DNA from: Procambarus clarkii
Taxonomy: Eukaryota; Arthropoda; Malacostraca; Decapoda; Cambaridae
Length of the DNA stretch: 64,000 nt
Assembly (NCBI RefSeq): GCF_040958095.1
Contig: NC_091160.1
Location: forward strand, 40,343,730 to 40,407,729
Direction of reading: 5' to 3'
The notes under the pieces are model-generated. The model worked only from the letters and a program-made list of their open reading frames with translations, did no database searches and had not been told where the DNA came from. Below, in pieces: positions 1 to 39,321 of the stretch. Position 1 is the stretch's first letter, and each line of letters starts with the position of its first letter. The position numbers were made by a program, and so were the translations under genes.

Positions 1-660
1 GAGCTGCATATGTGCAGGATTACCTTCCGTGTTCTCTATAGTGCTGCCCTTACATTCGTAGGATTTTCTTCTCTGGAGTGTTTTGGGGACGCTTCATTAG
101 AGGTCTTTCTCAATTGCGTTGCCTCTTGTCCAGGGTAAGCCAAGTCTCTGGGACTTTCTTGTCTTAACTCAAGTCAGGAGCGACTTTGGCAGGCAGGGTG
201 CACTGGGGGTTCACATACTGCTCTTAGCGCAACGAGGTTGGCCTTCACAGCCACATAATCCTGGCAGTGTCAGCTTACTAAGGTCCAATATAGCGATACA
301 AGTGCCTGGGAGTCCTGCTTGGGTTTCTCCTTCAGGCTCTGGAAATTCCCTGCAGGTTTGGTGGTCTTATGGATATTCCCCTCAAACCTACTGTCACTTC
401 GTGCGAGTTTGAGAGTTGCTCATCATCCGTGCCATGTAGCGACATTCATTACTAATGCTCCACAATGGCCTGTTGGGTTGACACTTTTGATGGTCTTGTA
501 GGGTTTGCTCTCGTATAATTGCTCTTTCTGACCCTCTTGATGAGGTTAGAGCTTACCAGGCAGCAACCACTTTGCATCTTTGTTTTTCTAGGTTGTGTCC
601 AATTGGATTGGATGCCCCAGATCTACCTCTGGTTTGTGTTCATGTTTAGGGAGGTTTCAA
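1..660 (+). mobile_element. Degenerate DIRS-type retroelement, 5' part (fragment)
   Basis: This GC- and T-rich stretch has no long conserved reading frame. It follows, in order and on the same strand, the 5' untranslated part of the better preserved DIRS element at 40488-45290. The shared segments are the GCTGCAT...CCCTTCC...TACTGCCCTT block (near 4-55 here, near 41024-41075 there), a TGCACTGG block (near 200 here, near 41209 there) and a TTCGTGCG...TTTGAG block (near 397 here, near 41570 there). It is interrupted after about 660 by LINE sequence and seems to resume near 1310. Similarity was judged by eye, so the limits are approximate. Confidence 0.45.
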
Positions 661-699
661 ACTAGGATGCTATACCAGTGGTGATATTTTTCAAAATGC

Positions 700-1280
700 T
701 AGTGCTCTCTAAAATAGAACACTGTTGTACAATGAAAGTCCCTTTCAAAGCTGGAGAAATTGCTGACCTAGAGAGCATACAGAGATCCTTTACTGCTAGA
801 ATCCACTCAGGAAAACATTAACCTATTGGGACTCACTAAAATACCTAAATCTGTATTCTCTTGAGCACAGGTGGGAGATACATAATAACTTAAACGTGAA
901 AAATAATAGAGGGGCTGGTCCCAAACCTGCACAAAGAAATAACACAACATAAGACCAGAAGGCATAGCAGGATGTGCAGAATATCTCCATTGAAAAGCGG
1001 AGGTGCAATAGGTACTCTGAGAGCAAACTCTATCAACATCAGAGACCCGAGGCTGTTTGACACGCTTCCACTACACACAAGAGGCATAACTGGCTGACCC
1101 CTCACAGTGTTCAAGAGAGACTTGTTAAACACCTCCAAAGGATACGTGAGGAATCAGGCTGTGATTCATAAGTTAGGCTGCGAGCAGCTGCATCCGACAG
1201 CCTGGTTGACCAGTACAACAACGAGGAGGCCTGGTCGCGGAGACGTTGAGCCCGGAAATCATCGCAAGGTAAGGGATCCA
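700..1280 (+). mobile_element. Non-LTR retrotransposon 3' end (fragment)
   Basis: Translating with frameshifts gives the typical C-terminus of decapod LINE ORF2 proteins: an 'IQRSFTARI' stretch near 765, then RRWEIH near 865, a PRLF-like motif near 1045, and VQERLVKHLQRI followed by the polar tail ending QYNNEEAWSRR near 1250. The reading is broken by stops and frameshifts, so this is a dead, 5'-truncated copy. Its 3' end merges into the CAACGAGGAGGCCTGGTCG tail motif that recurs elsewhere in the window (for example 8180 and 55010). It sits between two DIRS-like pieces and probably inserted into that element. Confidence 0.5.
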
Positions 1281-1309
1281 AATTGGTGGGGGTGGTGGTG
1301 TCAAAAGTG

Positions 1310-2000
1310 AACTGCACTTTGGCTCCGTTCGCACCTCCTCTTCCTTTGTATTTGAGCATGGTTCACCCCTCCTCTGATTCTCTTCTCCTTGCCCCGAAGC
1401 CTCCAAGGGTTTCCGGGTCGGGCAGGGTTTAGCTCGGGAAATGATTCGGCCAGCTCAGGGTGTTGCCTCTTCAGATTCAGGCATAAGACAGTTGGGCCTG
1501 TTAGTCCTGCCTACGCTTTTGAGATTTCCCTTCTTCCTTTGAAGCCTCTCCCTTGGAGTCTGCTTTTCTGTTCTGGCCAGTGGGTGAGAACACTGCTTCT
1601 GCCCTGGGAACCTCTTCTGCAGCTTTCGGGGCTTGGGGGGGATTCAGATTTGGGTCCCTTTTGGCTCAGTTCCTGGATCCTTCTAAGAAGGGTCTCCTTT
1701 TTGCAGGGAGAAAGGGTGGTAGAGGTTATTATTTCCTCCCTCCCTGTCAGAGTATGATTTGGGTGCAGCTTTTCTCAGGGTTTGGTTCCTTGTACCTTTA
1801 GGCCCATATGATTGTTCTTCCCGAGGCTTCCTCTTGGGTCCCTCCAGCGGCAGCTCGGGAGGCTTTTTTTTTTTTTTTATGTACTTTCTGCAAGATCCAG
1901 ATTACGCCTCCTTGATGCACCAGCCCTCTTTTGAGTTTAGATCTTTTTCTGTACTATGTGTGTTATAAGGTTCCAGGATCTTCCTGGCTGGCAGAAAATC
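1310..2000 (+). mobile_element. Degenerate DIRS-type gag-region fragment
   Basis: The segment around 1393-1440 (CCCCGAAGC...AGGGTTTC...GGCAGGGTTTA) matches the start of the gag-like frame of the DIRS element near 41934-41975. Downstream there is an open frame at 1389-1757 (122 codons) with the same Ser/Leu/Pro-rich composition, but with no recognisable domain. A poly-T run lies at 1865-1879. I read this as the continuation of the fragment at 1-660. It is most likely not an expressed gene. Confidence 0.4.
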
Positions 2001-2149
2001 CTTTGTTCTCGCTTAGTGCAATTTTTACCGTATTACACAGAATATTTGTTTGCACCTCAATGACTGCCTGTTTGCTCCAACACACAACACTCAGGATTCA
2101 GTTCATTTGAAAGTGGGGGACAAAGGGAACATCATTCCAGATCACGAGA

Positions 2150-3230
2150 GCAGTAAAGTTAAGAGAGTCCCAAGCATCAACTCCTGGAGACGGACACAAA
2201 GCAGTGAAAATTGATATGACAGAAGTTGGAGTTTAGGAAAATTTACAAAGAAACCACAAATATTCCTTTGAAGAATAGACATAGTGAAGACCAGAGGTAA
2301 AGAAAAAGGAGAAAAACGAAAATAAAGGACACTAGGGAGGATCAGAAGTAGGAGAAGTGAAGTGGGGGTGGCAAAGGTAAATCCAGTAAAGAGAGCGGTT
2401 AGAAGGAGCAGAGGCGAACTAACGGGGTCTGGAGACGGATGGTCGAGGAAGGGTGGGGTGAACAACGAACAGCAGTGAGCACTTAATCAGGGACAGGCAG
2501 TACCAGAGGCAGAATCAAGGGCTATGGGGACGTCCATAGACAGACTCTGCTACTCGGACAGAAGAGGAGGCAGGAACCAAGATGGTAGAGGAAATTGTGG
2601 GAAGGACAGAAGCCTTATTATCTGCAGGAAAGGCGGGAGAGGAAGCAGGTTTCAGTTTGATTGTGTGTCGGTAGGGACGTACTGTGCAACAGTGTCCACA
2701 GTCGGAAAGGGGGGGGGGGAGGGTGGGTAACGAGAGCAGACAACAGGAAGGCGAATGGGAGGAGGCTGGACAGGGAAAGGCCAAAAGACAGAAGAAAGAG
2801 GGTGTCAAAAAATGGAGGATGCTGAGGAAGGAGGAAGCAGAGAAGTGGCATTAACCTGGCAGGTTGAAGAGTGAAGGAAGGTTGGAGTCGATGGACGAAG
2901 AATCGTGAGAAAAAACACAGAGACCATAGATTGGAGAAGGGGGAGCTGGTGGTGTCAGGATTCATAGTTTGGAAATGATTGCAGAATGAAGGAAGGGAAG
3001 TGTGATGCAATGCGTGAGCATAAGCAATGTTGGAGTAAAGACGGCGCCGAGCCTCTGGGAAAGGTATACGATCACTAGGCTTCAAGATGAAAATGGCCTG
3101 TTGAAACTTCAAATGCAAGGGGGGCCTCCCCACAGTGTATGCATTGGGCCTAAGAGAAGAGCAATTGGTACAAAAATGACCAGGGTCACCACACACGTGG
3201 TAAACGGATATGCTACTGTACCTTAAAGAA
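2150..3230 (-). mobile_element. Jockey/I-like LINE fragment: gag zinc-knuckle end and start of endonuclease
   Basis: On the minus strand the segment begins with a gag-type zinc knuckle, CGDPGHFCTNC (near 3195-3160), whose first Cys appears lost. It is followed by the usual post-knuckle region with SDRIPFPEARRRL (near 3075) that ends decapod and insect LINE ORF1 proteins. After a low-complexity Pro/Ser/Leu region, the start of ORF2 appears near 2275 (an ILQ-N-GFF-NFPKLQLL pattern followed by L-V-LQE-MLG), which is the N-terminal edge of an APE-type endonuclease. Homology ends near 2150. A 192-codon open frame (2618-3196) covers the knuckle part. The copy is truncated and its frames are broken. 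Confidence 0.6.
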
Positions 3231-3499
3231 CCATGACCAACTTTCTAACACTTACTTCAGAAGCATGACAAGGGGATCTACTCCTAAACGGAGCATCTGG
3301 CACCAGCAAGAATGATGTAAGATACTGTTCATTGAATGGGAAAGAAATTAAATAATAAATGAAGTTATCTATTTTAATAATATAAAGACGCCTCTGTACA
3401 TTCAATCACATTGGACTTACAGTACTCTACAAAAATGTGCACTGCATGAGGCACTGCATACTTATGCCATTAAGATTTTTTTTATATATATAGAACGAC

Positions 3500-4215
3500 A
3501 TGGCAGCTACATGACACTAGGGCTTAAGCCCAGTAGGCCCTAGGCTGTCACTGTGATCAGCTGCATCTTGCTCTTTGACTGTGGCATGTTTTTGCACTTA
3601 GTGGTCCTAGTGGTGTTGTTATTATGGCACCTACCAAGGAACTAAGTAAAGAAACCATTGCTTTAAAGGAGGCAGGCCATCAAACTAAGGAAATAATTTA
3701 ATTAGTGTGAGTCAAAGTCAACAATGAGGAAGCATGTGTGCATTTCAGAGAGGCAAATAGAGTTGTGAGAGAGACCATCACAAAAACTTGGTCTTGAGGT
3801 CTTGAACCAAGCCAGTTGGTCTGGCCTCGTGAAAATTTCAAGGTCTGAACATTCTAAAACCCTCAATCTTCAATGAATGTTTTAGGGCATTTCAGAGACC
3901 TTGAAGTCATCCTGGGATGACCAACCCAAGGTTTGTGTGGTGTGGTATCTCACTTCTATTTGCCTCTCAAATGTACACAGTACTTCATTGTCGATTTCAC
4001 AATACCCACCGACTCATTTCTTTCCTTAGTTTGGTGGCCTGCCTCCTTTAAAGCAATAGTTTCTTTGCTTAGTTCCTTAGTAGGTGCCATAATAACATAA
4101 TACCACAAGGACCACTGTGCAAAAATATGCCACAGTCAAAGAGCAAGATGCATCGGACCACTGATCACGACAGCCTGGGGCCGCTGGGTTGTTGCAGAGC
4201 CATGTAGCTGCCGTA
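3500..4215. mobile_element. Fold-back element made of inverted Tc1-like 5' ends
   Basis: About 280 bp at the left (roughly 3503-3790) reappears inverted at the right (roughly 3945-4215), with a spacer centred near 3870. Each arm contains a start codon followed by the same short frame, MAPTKELSKETIALKEAGHQ (on the plus strand from 3624; on the minus strand the mirror copy starts near 4093). This resembles the N-terminus of Tc1-family transposases, the first helix-turn-helix. The frame stops soon after in the left arm. It looks like a palindromic derivative built from two 5' halves of a Tc1-like transposon. Exact ends and target duplication could not be fixed. Confidence 0.6.
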
Positions 4216-4914
4216 AGTACATGGCAACTTGTGCACTATGCTGCATACTTTTGATGAGTACTGTAAAGGAAAAGAAATGACATTTAGTACATATTTACAA
4301 ACCTGTTGCAATAGAAAATATAAAAGCTCTTAGCTTAAGGCTTTAAAATTTATACATTTGTGATCTTCAGTAATGACAGTACTGTATATAATTTGTGATG
4401 AAGCAGACATTTGGAGGATTAAGTCAAGCTACGCTCTTGCTAATCCATTATCTGAAGAACTTTCAACTTCTGAATGTCTTGAATAAATATCAAAATTTCT
4501 ACTTTTGAACTTCCCTTGCATGTACATTATTAGGTGGTACATTCCTAGCTTTCAAAAGTACATCACTTGCAAGGATATTATAACAAATATTGACATATCT
4601 TTCATTCCACTACAATTGTTATACTGTATATCACATATAGCAATCCCTCAACATTTGAAAAATTACCAGTATCTTATTTAAATAATTTATACAACTTAAA
4701 AACTTTTAAATTTTTAACCAACTTGAATCAGACACAAGAGCCCCACCCCCATTGTACCGGTACAATTCAAAAGCAAGATGAGATTACACAGACCCTGTGT
4801 TAAACCCAAGTCAGTTGTTCTACCACAACCCCAACACACTATAGCAAAGCTATTAAGTTCTTTATGGTTGCTTCACCTTTTAACATTAAAGTATTTCTTA
4901 AAGCAGTCCTTTAA
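4216..4914. other. Intergenic / AFG3L2 3' flank, nothing recognised
   Basis: AT-rich sequence downstream of the AFG3L2 stop codon. It presumably contains the 3' UTR of that minus-strand gene, but I could not identify a convincing AATAAA-type signal on the minus strand. No coding or transposon signature was seen. Confidence 0.4.
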
Positions 4915-33265
<28,351 letters not shown>

Positions 33266-33772
33266 GGTGGTGGTGGGGTTGTTGAGGGCGTGTGTGTGGT
33301 GGAGAGAGGTGGTCACAGAGGCTCCATGAGAGCACAACTTACACACGGTGCCGGGTCGTCTGCTCCCGCCCCACCATCACTCTCCCTCACCCCCGCTCCC
33401 TCACCCCACTCTCCCTCTCTACCCATCATACTATATTTTGATTTTATTTTATATGCCATATAAAATAAATATCATAGGTTAAATATGCCCAGGTAAGTTA
33501 AAATAATTAGTGTTGTTGCCTTGCATGGTAAGGAAACTTGCAAAATAAATGGTTCTCAGAACTACAGACTGGCAATTTGGCTATATTTTTACAAAATAAT
33601 AATATTAATTGCCTTAATTGACTATCGGTCAAAGTAGTAGTTACAAAATTGTTAAGTGTAATGACGAGTAGTGTGAGAGAGAAGCGTGAGTGAGAGTGTA
33701 ACTAGAGTGTTCCTGGGGGCCGGGAGAGCTGACCCGGCGGGACCCAAACACTGGACCTGACGACGCTCAACC
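33266..33772. promoter_or_regulatory. Bidirectional promoter region between AFG3L2 and SNRPC
   Basis: Only 507 bp separate the two divergent start codons. The region contains both 5' UTRs and both transcription starts by inference. It is C/T-rich on the AFG3L2 side (33355-33425) and AT-rich in the middle. I see no convincing TATA box tied to a start for either gene, in keeping with housekeeping promoters. Confidence 0.6.
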
Positions 33773-33780
33773 ATGCCAAA
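33773..33780 (+). CDS. SNRPC: SNRPC exon 1 (8-bp coding)
   Basis: ATGCCAAA followed by the donor GTAAGT. Gives M, P and the first two bases of K3. A tiny first coding part is easy for gene finders to miss, but exon 2 lacks a start codon and the MPKYYC start of the family requires it. Confidence 0.92.
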
Positions 33781-36700
33781 GTAAGTTTGTCTCAAATATC
33801 TTCCCGGTACCCGGGGTAAAGGGAGCCAGGTCCTCCCCTGTCTAGGATGTCAGGCTAGGCTTTAAGTTCCGGCTCCGTGTGAGGTGACATTTAGCCGTGA
33901 GAGGCAGCTACGAGGGCTGGTCCGGAATGTTCTGTAGACCTGTGCAGTGGGGCGCCACATGACAGGGAGAGGTTTCGTGGTGGAAAGGGGAATTTACCTA
34001 AGGTCACTGTCTTTCTAGTGGCCTCGAAAGGGACAGGAAGTCAGTGCCTGGTCAAAGGTCCCTTCTCATTGTTCCTAAGGATCTTTTTATTGGATTTTGA
34101 ACAGAAGCAGTCTTGGCGTTTATGGCTTAGGCTGTTACATTGGTTAAACTTGTTTTATCTTTATATAAACTTTAGGCTTGTACATAGGTCCTCCCCCCCC
34201 CCCCCTAAAAGTCGAACTGCAGACCTTTCTCAATATAATCCCACAACAGTTGCCTAACTTCCAGGTACCTAGTTACTGTTAGGTGAACGGAAGAATTAAG
34301 AGAAAGGAAACTTGCTTAACCACGTTTGTCCAACTCGGGAATCAAGTCCAGAATCTCCAACTACGAGACAAGAACGTAGCCACTACACTAATCAGACTTA
34401 TAATAATGGTTGAAAAAGCATCTCCTGTTTTAATGTCCTACATTGTGGCTTATTGAGCTTGACACTTTTGTTCCTTCTATGTGTTTTGGTTGCCTTAAAA
34501 AAGTGGTCTGGATTAATATCCTGCAGCTTGTTCAGCATTTTAAAGATCTTGATGAGATCAACCCTGTTGTGTCTGGTTTGTGGTATTGTTCCTATGGCCC
34601 TCAACCATTCCTAGTATGAGTGCTGACTTAGTTTTGGGAATTAATTTTGTCGTGTTATCTTGAACTTTCTCCTCTGCAAATATTTCCTTTTTTAATGTGA
34701 GATCTCCACGCTTGATTACAGTAGTCCAAATGGAGGCCACCAGACTTGTACAGTTGAATAACCACTTTCATTTCCTTGCTCAAAGGTTCTTTGACTATTG
34801 CTAGGGTTGATGGAAGAGTTGATTTGTTTAGTAAGATTTAGATGTATGTAATTTTTCACGTAATGTGTTTTGTTAACAGATTTTACTTTTATTAGACCTT
34901 ACTAACCCACCATAATCTATCCTGTCATAACCTAATCCAGCCTAACCTAATGATATATGGTATTTATCAGTTACAATATAAACTGTGTGTGATTTTACTG
35001 TAGTTTTGTATGTACTGTATTTCATATCATTCTGTACTCTACAGTATGTTATAAAAAAAATACAATTCTATTATTCTTATTGCTTAGAGATACTTGGACA
35101 GTGAGTAAAACAAATTGAGGTGCTCACCAGAAATCTCAAGTTACTTATTGTACCTTCCAGATACTACTGTGATTACTGCGACACTTACCTCACACATGAC
35201 TCCGTAAGTATGTCATACTTTACGTATTAGTAATTATAGGAAAATGTCTCTTCAAATAGGATTGTGGTGCAGAAAATTCTGAATTTATAAATACATGATA
35301 ATTTCATAACGTACGCATGTTTGCTAGCTAATATTTGTAAAGATTGCATAATAGGATGTAGAAAGGACATGTAGTACTTTCTACAGTAACAGCATGTTCT
35401 GTGTGTGTTCCTTTTAACTCTCATTCTAATAACAAAAAAAATCCAAGAAAAATCTTAAGAAATTAAAACTTTCATTTCCCAGATTTCAATTTTGCTGCCT
35501 GGAGCACATGTGAACCCTCTAGAAAGGGGGCATTTCATTACATTAAACACTTCATTTTAATTTTTAAGAATTTTCCTGTATTATTTGTACTGTATAATGA
35601 GATGTAACGGCATAATTCCCATATGCTGTTGTATTTCATTATACAAATACTGTATCTGGTTTCCAAATGATCTTAGGTAGTACTGTACCCTGTACCATAA
35701 ATACTATATTAAGAACTTATGTAGTATGTATTGCTTGATTTAATTTATTTCTTAAGTTACTGTAAATGTACATTACTGTACTGTCTTTAATTAGCCTTAG
35801 GGTTCTGGTTCTGCATTTTTGTTTAGTATAGTAAGTTTAGCCAACCATTAGCACAGTAGTGGTGAATCAAAATTGTTGTTACACTAAGTAAGAGTAACAT
35901 GAGACCGTAAAACATTTGTCTTTAGTTGTGAACATTTTTACTCCAGCTGTGAGCATTAGTATCAATATGATGCCCCTTGTTTCATCGTCACTGAATTATT
36001 GTGGATAAGCAATTTGTGTATTTGGATTGAGCTTGATTTTGCTTCAGATGTTTTTTATTTATTTTGTTGTAATATGTGAACTACATAAATTGTATACGAT
36101 TGAAACTCGATCATTCTTCACCTTTTGTAGCATTAATGAAATAACGAATCTTACTGTACATAGGACTGATACTTTTCTCTTGCAAATAATTTTGTGCAGA
36201 AAATGCAGCCAGGAAGTGTGGTGAAAGTGGGGCCAAAGCCAAGGATTATGTGATTAACACTTATATATTTAGTAAAGGTGTAACAAGTGACTATGCAGGA
36301 CTAAAATTAACTTGGTTCTTATATAATCCCAGATCTTTGCAAATTCCTACAATTTTAACAATACAATTATTGTCATTATTTTTACATTTACCTGCATGAT
36401 GGTTAAAATACAGCATTCCCTTTTATTTAAATACATTATTGCAATTTGTGTGCTGTTTTTCTTATCCAGGTTTGTGTATATATATATATGACCAGCTTAC
36501 ATTTTATGAGTCATTGTTTCATTTAACTAAACAAACAAATAGAAGATATTACAGTATCTGCAAATTAAAAAAATGACCTGATATTACAGCCCTCGGTGCG
36601 GAAGACTCACTGCCAGGGGCGAAAACACAAGGAAAATGTCAAAATATACTACCAGAAGTGGATGGAGGAGCAAGCTCAGTCTCTGATTGATGCAACAAGT

Positions 36701-39143
36701 TAGTACTCTATATTGGTGTATTTCTTTGCATACATACATACATACAGCACTTTGTATTTTTATAACTAATAGTATACATTGTATTAGAGAATACAGTATA
36801 TAAAATTGTATATTCTTTCCTAGTTTGCAGAGACAGAGCTTCGGCTCTTTGGTTTTGTCTCAACAATAGTCAACTGGTTTTCAAGTAATTAATCTTCTGG
36901 GTTGTCATTGAATTTGAAACTGTGTATGGAGGTGTTCTCTGCCTCTTCACTTTCTTGTACATTCTATTTATTGGCTATTTGAACAATGAATAAATTCTTT
37001 GTAACGTGTCAGTGGTTCATTCAGATACATATAGTTTCCATCTGTGTCCCCCCTTGTATATGTACCAACCATGCCAATCTCTCCGTGTTTTGCTGTCGAT
37101 TATCTTAAAAATTTTGTATGTGGTTACAGTATCACATATCCCTCATCTCTTCTTCTTCCTAGTGACATGTGATTTGATTACTAAAGTCTTTCGTTGTACA
37201 ATAACTCATAACCTTTGACCTCTGTGACTTGTCTGGAAGCATACCTGATGACTTTCTCTGGCTTTGTTTTATATTTAATGAGCTACTGATTCCTCTATGG
37301 TGGAGCATATTCAAGAATTGTCATATATGGTGTGACAAGTTCTAATGGCACTTCTTACATTGATTAATCTTGCCGAATCAGTTAATGTACAGTTAATGAG
37401 AGTTTTGGGAGAGCTGGCTTGGTGAAATATCAACCCTGTCTTTTTCAATGTCCAATTACAGAAAGTTTTCCTTAACCCTTTTGTATCTTATGTCTGGTTG
37501 TCTATGCCCAGAACCCATACATGCATTCATGCACTCCCATGCTCTCACACTCACTATATCTTTCTAATTTGCACACACACTTTTAATGTACTGTAGATTT
37601 TATATTAGTAGCTCAAACTTGTTAATATAAACAAAGTTCTTTGTTGGATTCTGTATCCATGGTCTCGGTAATTTGTAGTGTGATACTCCATCATGCAGAG
37701 ATGTATACTATGTATGTGAGAGTTGTGCACAATACAGTAAGTCACTTAGAAAATACAATTTTGTATGCAGATGGGAACAGTAGTAGTTTTATATGCTTGA
37801 GGATTATGTAGTTTTTTGTAGATATTCCAGTAGGGATAACTCCTTGCTATAATTGATTGATTAGGTAATAAAACTTTTGTTTTACAGCTGCTGCATTTAA
37901 AGCTGGGAAGATCCCAAAGGGAGCAGCCATTCCTCCACCGACCAGCATGCAAGGTGAGCTCATCGTGTTGACTGCTGTTGGATATCTTAATGATTTCTTA
38001 ATTTAATTTTGTTTTTATTAAGCATGAATCAAGTATTCTTCATTTTTGGCCCCTCACAAAAATTGTGTTAATTTTGGTACTTGCATGAATAATGACAAAA
38101 AATGACTTGATAAAATAATAAAGTGTAGAATTTATTGTATGCTAAGTAAAGTGTTTACTTTCAGGAGGACCAGGAGGTCCTGTTGGGCCAGGGGGTCCAG
38201 TGGGTCCAGGGCCTCAGAACATGGGTGGTCCAGGAGGTCCTCCAAGAGGGCCAGGAATGGGGAACATGGGCCCTCCAGGCATGGCTGGTGCAAACATGCC
38301 AGGCAACATGGGTATGCCCCCCATGGGTCCAAGAGGACCCATGATGGGGCCACCAATGATGGGTGGCCCTCCGGGTCCTGGCATGCCACCTGGTATGATG
38401 CCAGGTAAGACATTTCTCAGTGTTCCTGTATGCTACTTAAGTCTGTCCTCTTTTTAAATAAAGATGTGATCAATTATGATTTCTAGTAGTTCATCTTGTG
38501 TCAAAAACACAGCAATATTTTCATTCTGAAATGATATTGAGGCATTCACTAAAAATTATAGTGTTATTTATTTAGTCTCTTGTGGGCCATTTTCATTTGA
38601 TGTCATTTGCAGATAATTGATTCATGCAATGTCTTTAAAAAATCCATCTTAATCATCACTTAACAATCATTGTTATTTTCTGTATTCTCAATTACCAACC
38701 ATATCAAGTTTTCAAGTGTTTAAGCTTTTTTGAAGGGCTTTTATTAACATTTCAGAAAAAATCATTTTGATTTCATCAAGTTTACTTCTTATATGCAACA
38801 TTCTATTTCATAACATGGCAGAGCAGAATGTTACCCCTTATTGTATAAATGGGACACTGTATCTCAGTTCCAGATACTATTATCTTGGACTGTTCATCCA
38901 TAAAGAACTCTTGTGAGCACGTCACATAAGCTTTGCTCTCCCAAGCCTCTTAGGTACCGTGTTTCTTCAACTCTTGTACCATCACTAATACTCAGTTTTA
39001 CCTAGTTTACTAAAAGATGTTAAATTAATATAGGTATTTCAGGAATGCGACCTCCGATGGGTGGTCCCATGGGACCAATGATGATGGGCCCTGGTGGGAT
39101 GCGACCTCCAATGATGGCCGGACCTCCACAAATAAGACCATAA
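33773..39143 (+). CDS. SNRPC: U1 small nuclear ribonucleoprotein C (complete, 6 coding exons)
   Basis: Component of the U1 snRNP that helps stabilise U1 base pairing with 5' splice sites in the nucleus. Exons: 33773-33780, 35161-35203, 36590-36698, 37888-37953, 38165-38404, 39043-39143. Phases join to 188 residues. The protein starts [17 protein letters not shown] and has the U1-type C2H2 zinc finger (C6, C9, H24, H30), the conserved [10 protein letters not shown] and [18 protein letters not shown], and a tail rich in Gly, Pro and Met from about residue 72. It is somewhat longer than human (159), because of the tail. Exon 1 encodes only two full codons plus two bases. The last intron has two in-frame acceptors 9 nt apart; the upstream one (exon starting at 39034) would give 191 residues. 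Confidence 0.96.
34185..34400 (-). mobile_element. tRNA-derived SINE, second family (reverse), degenerate
   Basis: Minus-strand copy of the family at 51455-51765: shared inverted blocks are CCCACAACAGTTGCCTAACTTCC, GGTACCTAGTTACTGTTAGG and a diverged tRNA-like head near 34330-34390. A C run of 16 lies at 34191-34206. It lies in SNRPC intron 1. Confidence 0.55.
34390..34745 (-). mobile_element. LINE ORF2 C-terminal fragment
   Basis: Minus-strand frames read [20 protein letters not shown], then [16 protein letters not shown], which is the post-RT region of non-LTR ORF2 proteins (compare RKRGDMITTYKIVTGIDKF in the LINE at 55499-56590). A frameshift near 34600 separates the upstream part. Dead fragment in SNRPC intron 1. 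Confidence 0.6.
35161..35203 (+). CDS. SNRPC: SNRPC exon 2 (zinc-finger first half)
   Basis: Residues 3-17, [15 protein letters not shown], with zinc ligands C6 and C9. Acceptor TTCCAG, donor GTAAGT. Confidence 0.95.
35204..36589. other. SNRPC intron 2, nothing recognised
   Basis: AT-rich intron with a short (TA)n run near 36477-36489. No transposon or coding signature was recognised. SNRPC intron 3 (36699-37887) is similar. Confidence 0.5.
36590..36698 (+). CDS. SNRPC: SNRPC exon 3 (zinc-finger second half)
   Basis: Residues 18-54, [20 protein letters not shown] with ligands H24 and H30, then [15 protein letters not shown]. Acceptor TTACAG, donor GTTAGT. Confidence 0.95.
37888..37953 (+). 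CDS. SNRPC: SNRPC exon 4
   Basis: Residues 54-76, [20 protein letters not shown]. Acceptor TTACAG, donor GTGAGC. Confidence 0.93.
38165..38404 (+). CDS. SNRPC: SNRPC exon 5 (Gly/Pro/Met-rich tail)
   Basis: Residues 76-156, low-complexity Gly-Pro-Met repeats such as [11 protein letters not shown] and [13 protein letters not shown]. Acceptor TTTCAG, donor GTAAGA. Confidence 0.93.
39043..39143 (+). CDS. SNRPC: SNRPC exon 6 (stop)
   Basis: Residues 156-188 and [17 protein letters not shown] and the ending PPQIRP. Acceptor ATTTCAG at 39036-39042. An alternative acceptor ATAG ends at 39033 and would add three codons (ISG insertion) without changing the frame. Confidence 0.9.
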
Positions 39144-39252
39144 ATCATATTTATATAGAACTTATAGTAAGAATTTTGATGTACACAATGAACATTTTGA
39201 GATAGATGACCTGAAAATTTTATAGACAGTTCTACAGTACTGGAGATGGGTT

Positions 39253-39321
39253 AATAAAAATACAACAAACTTTTTTGTTTGTGCAACTTGCTAAATTGGA
39301 TACCGAGATGTGGAAAATAAA
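39253..39321 (+). terminator. Candidate poly(A) signals of SNRPC
   Basis: AATAAA hexamers at 39253-39258 and 39316-39321, 110 and 173 bp after the stop codon. Either could serve the SNRPC transcript. AT-rich sequence follows. Confidence 0.55.

Noticed and set aside
2618-3196. 192-codon open frame as a novel host gene
   Set aside because: It starts in a LINE gag zinc knuckle and continues into low-complexity sequence, followed by a LINE endonuclease start. It is a transposon fragment.
38132-38413. Antisense open frame over SNRPC exon 5
   Set aside because: A by-product of the repetitive Gly/Pro/Met codons on the coding strand.
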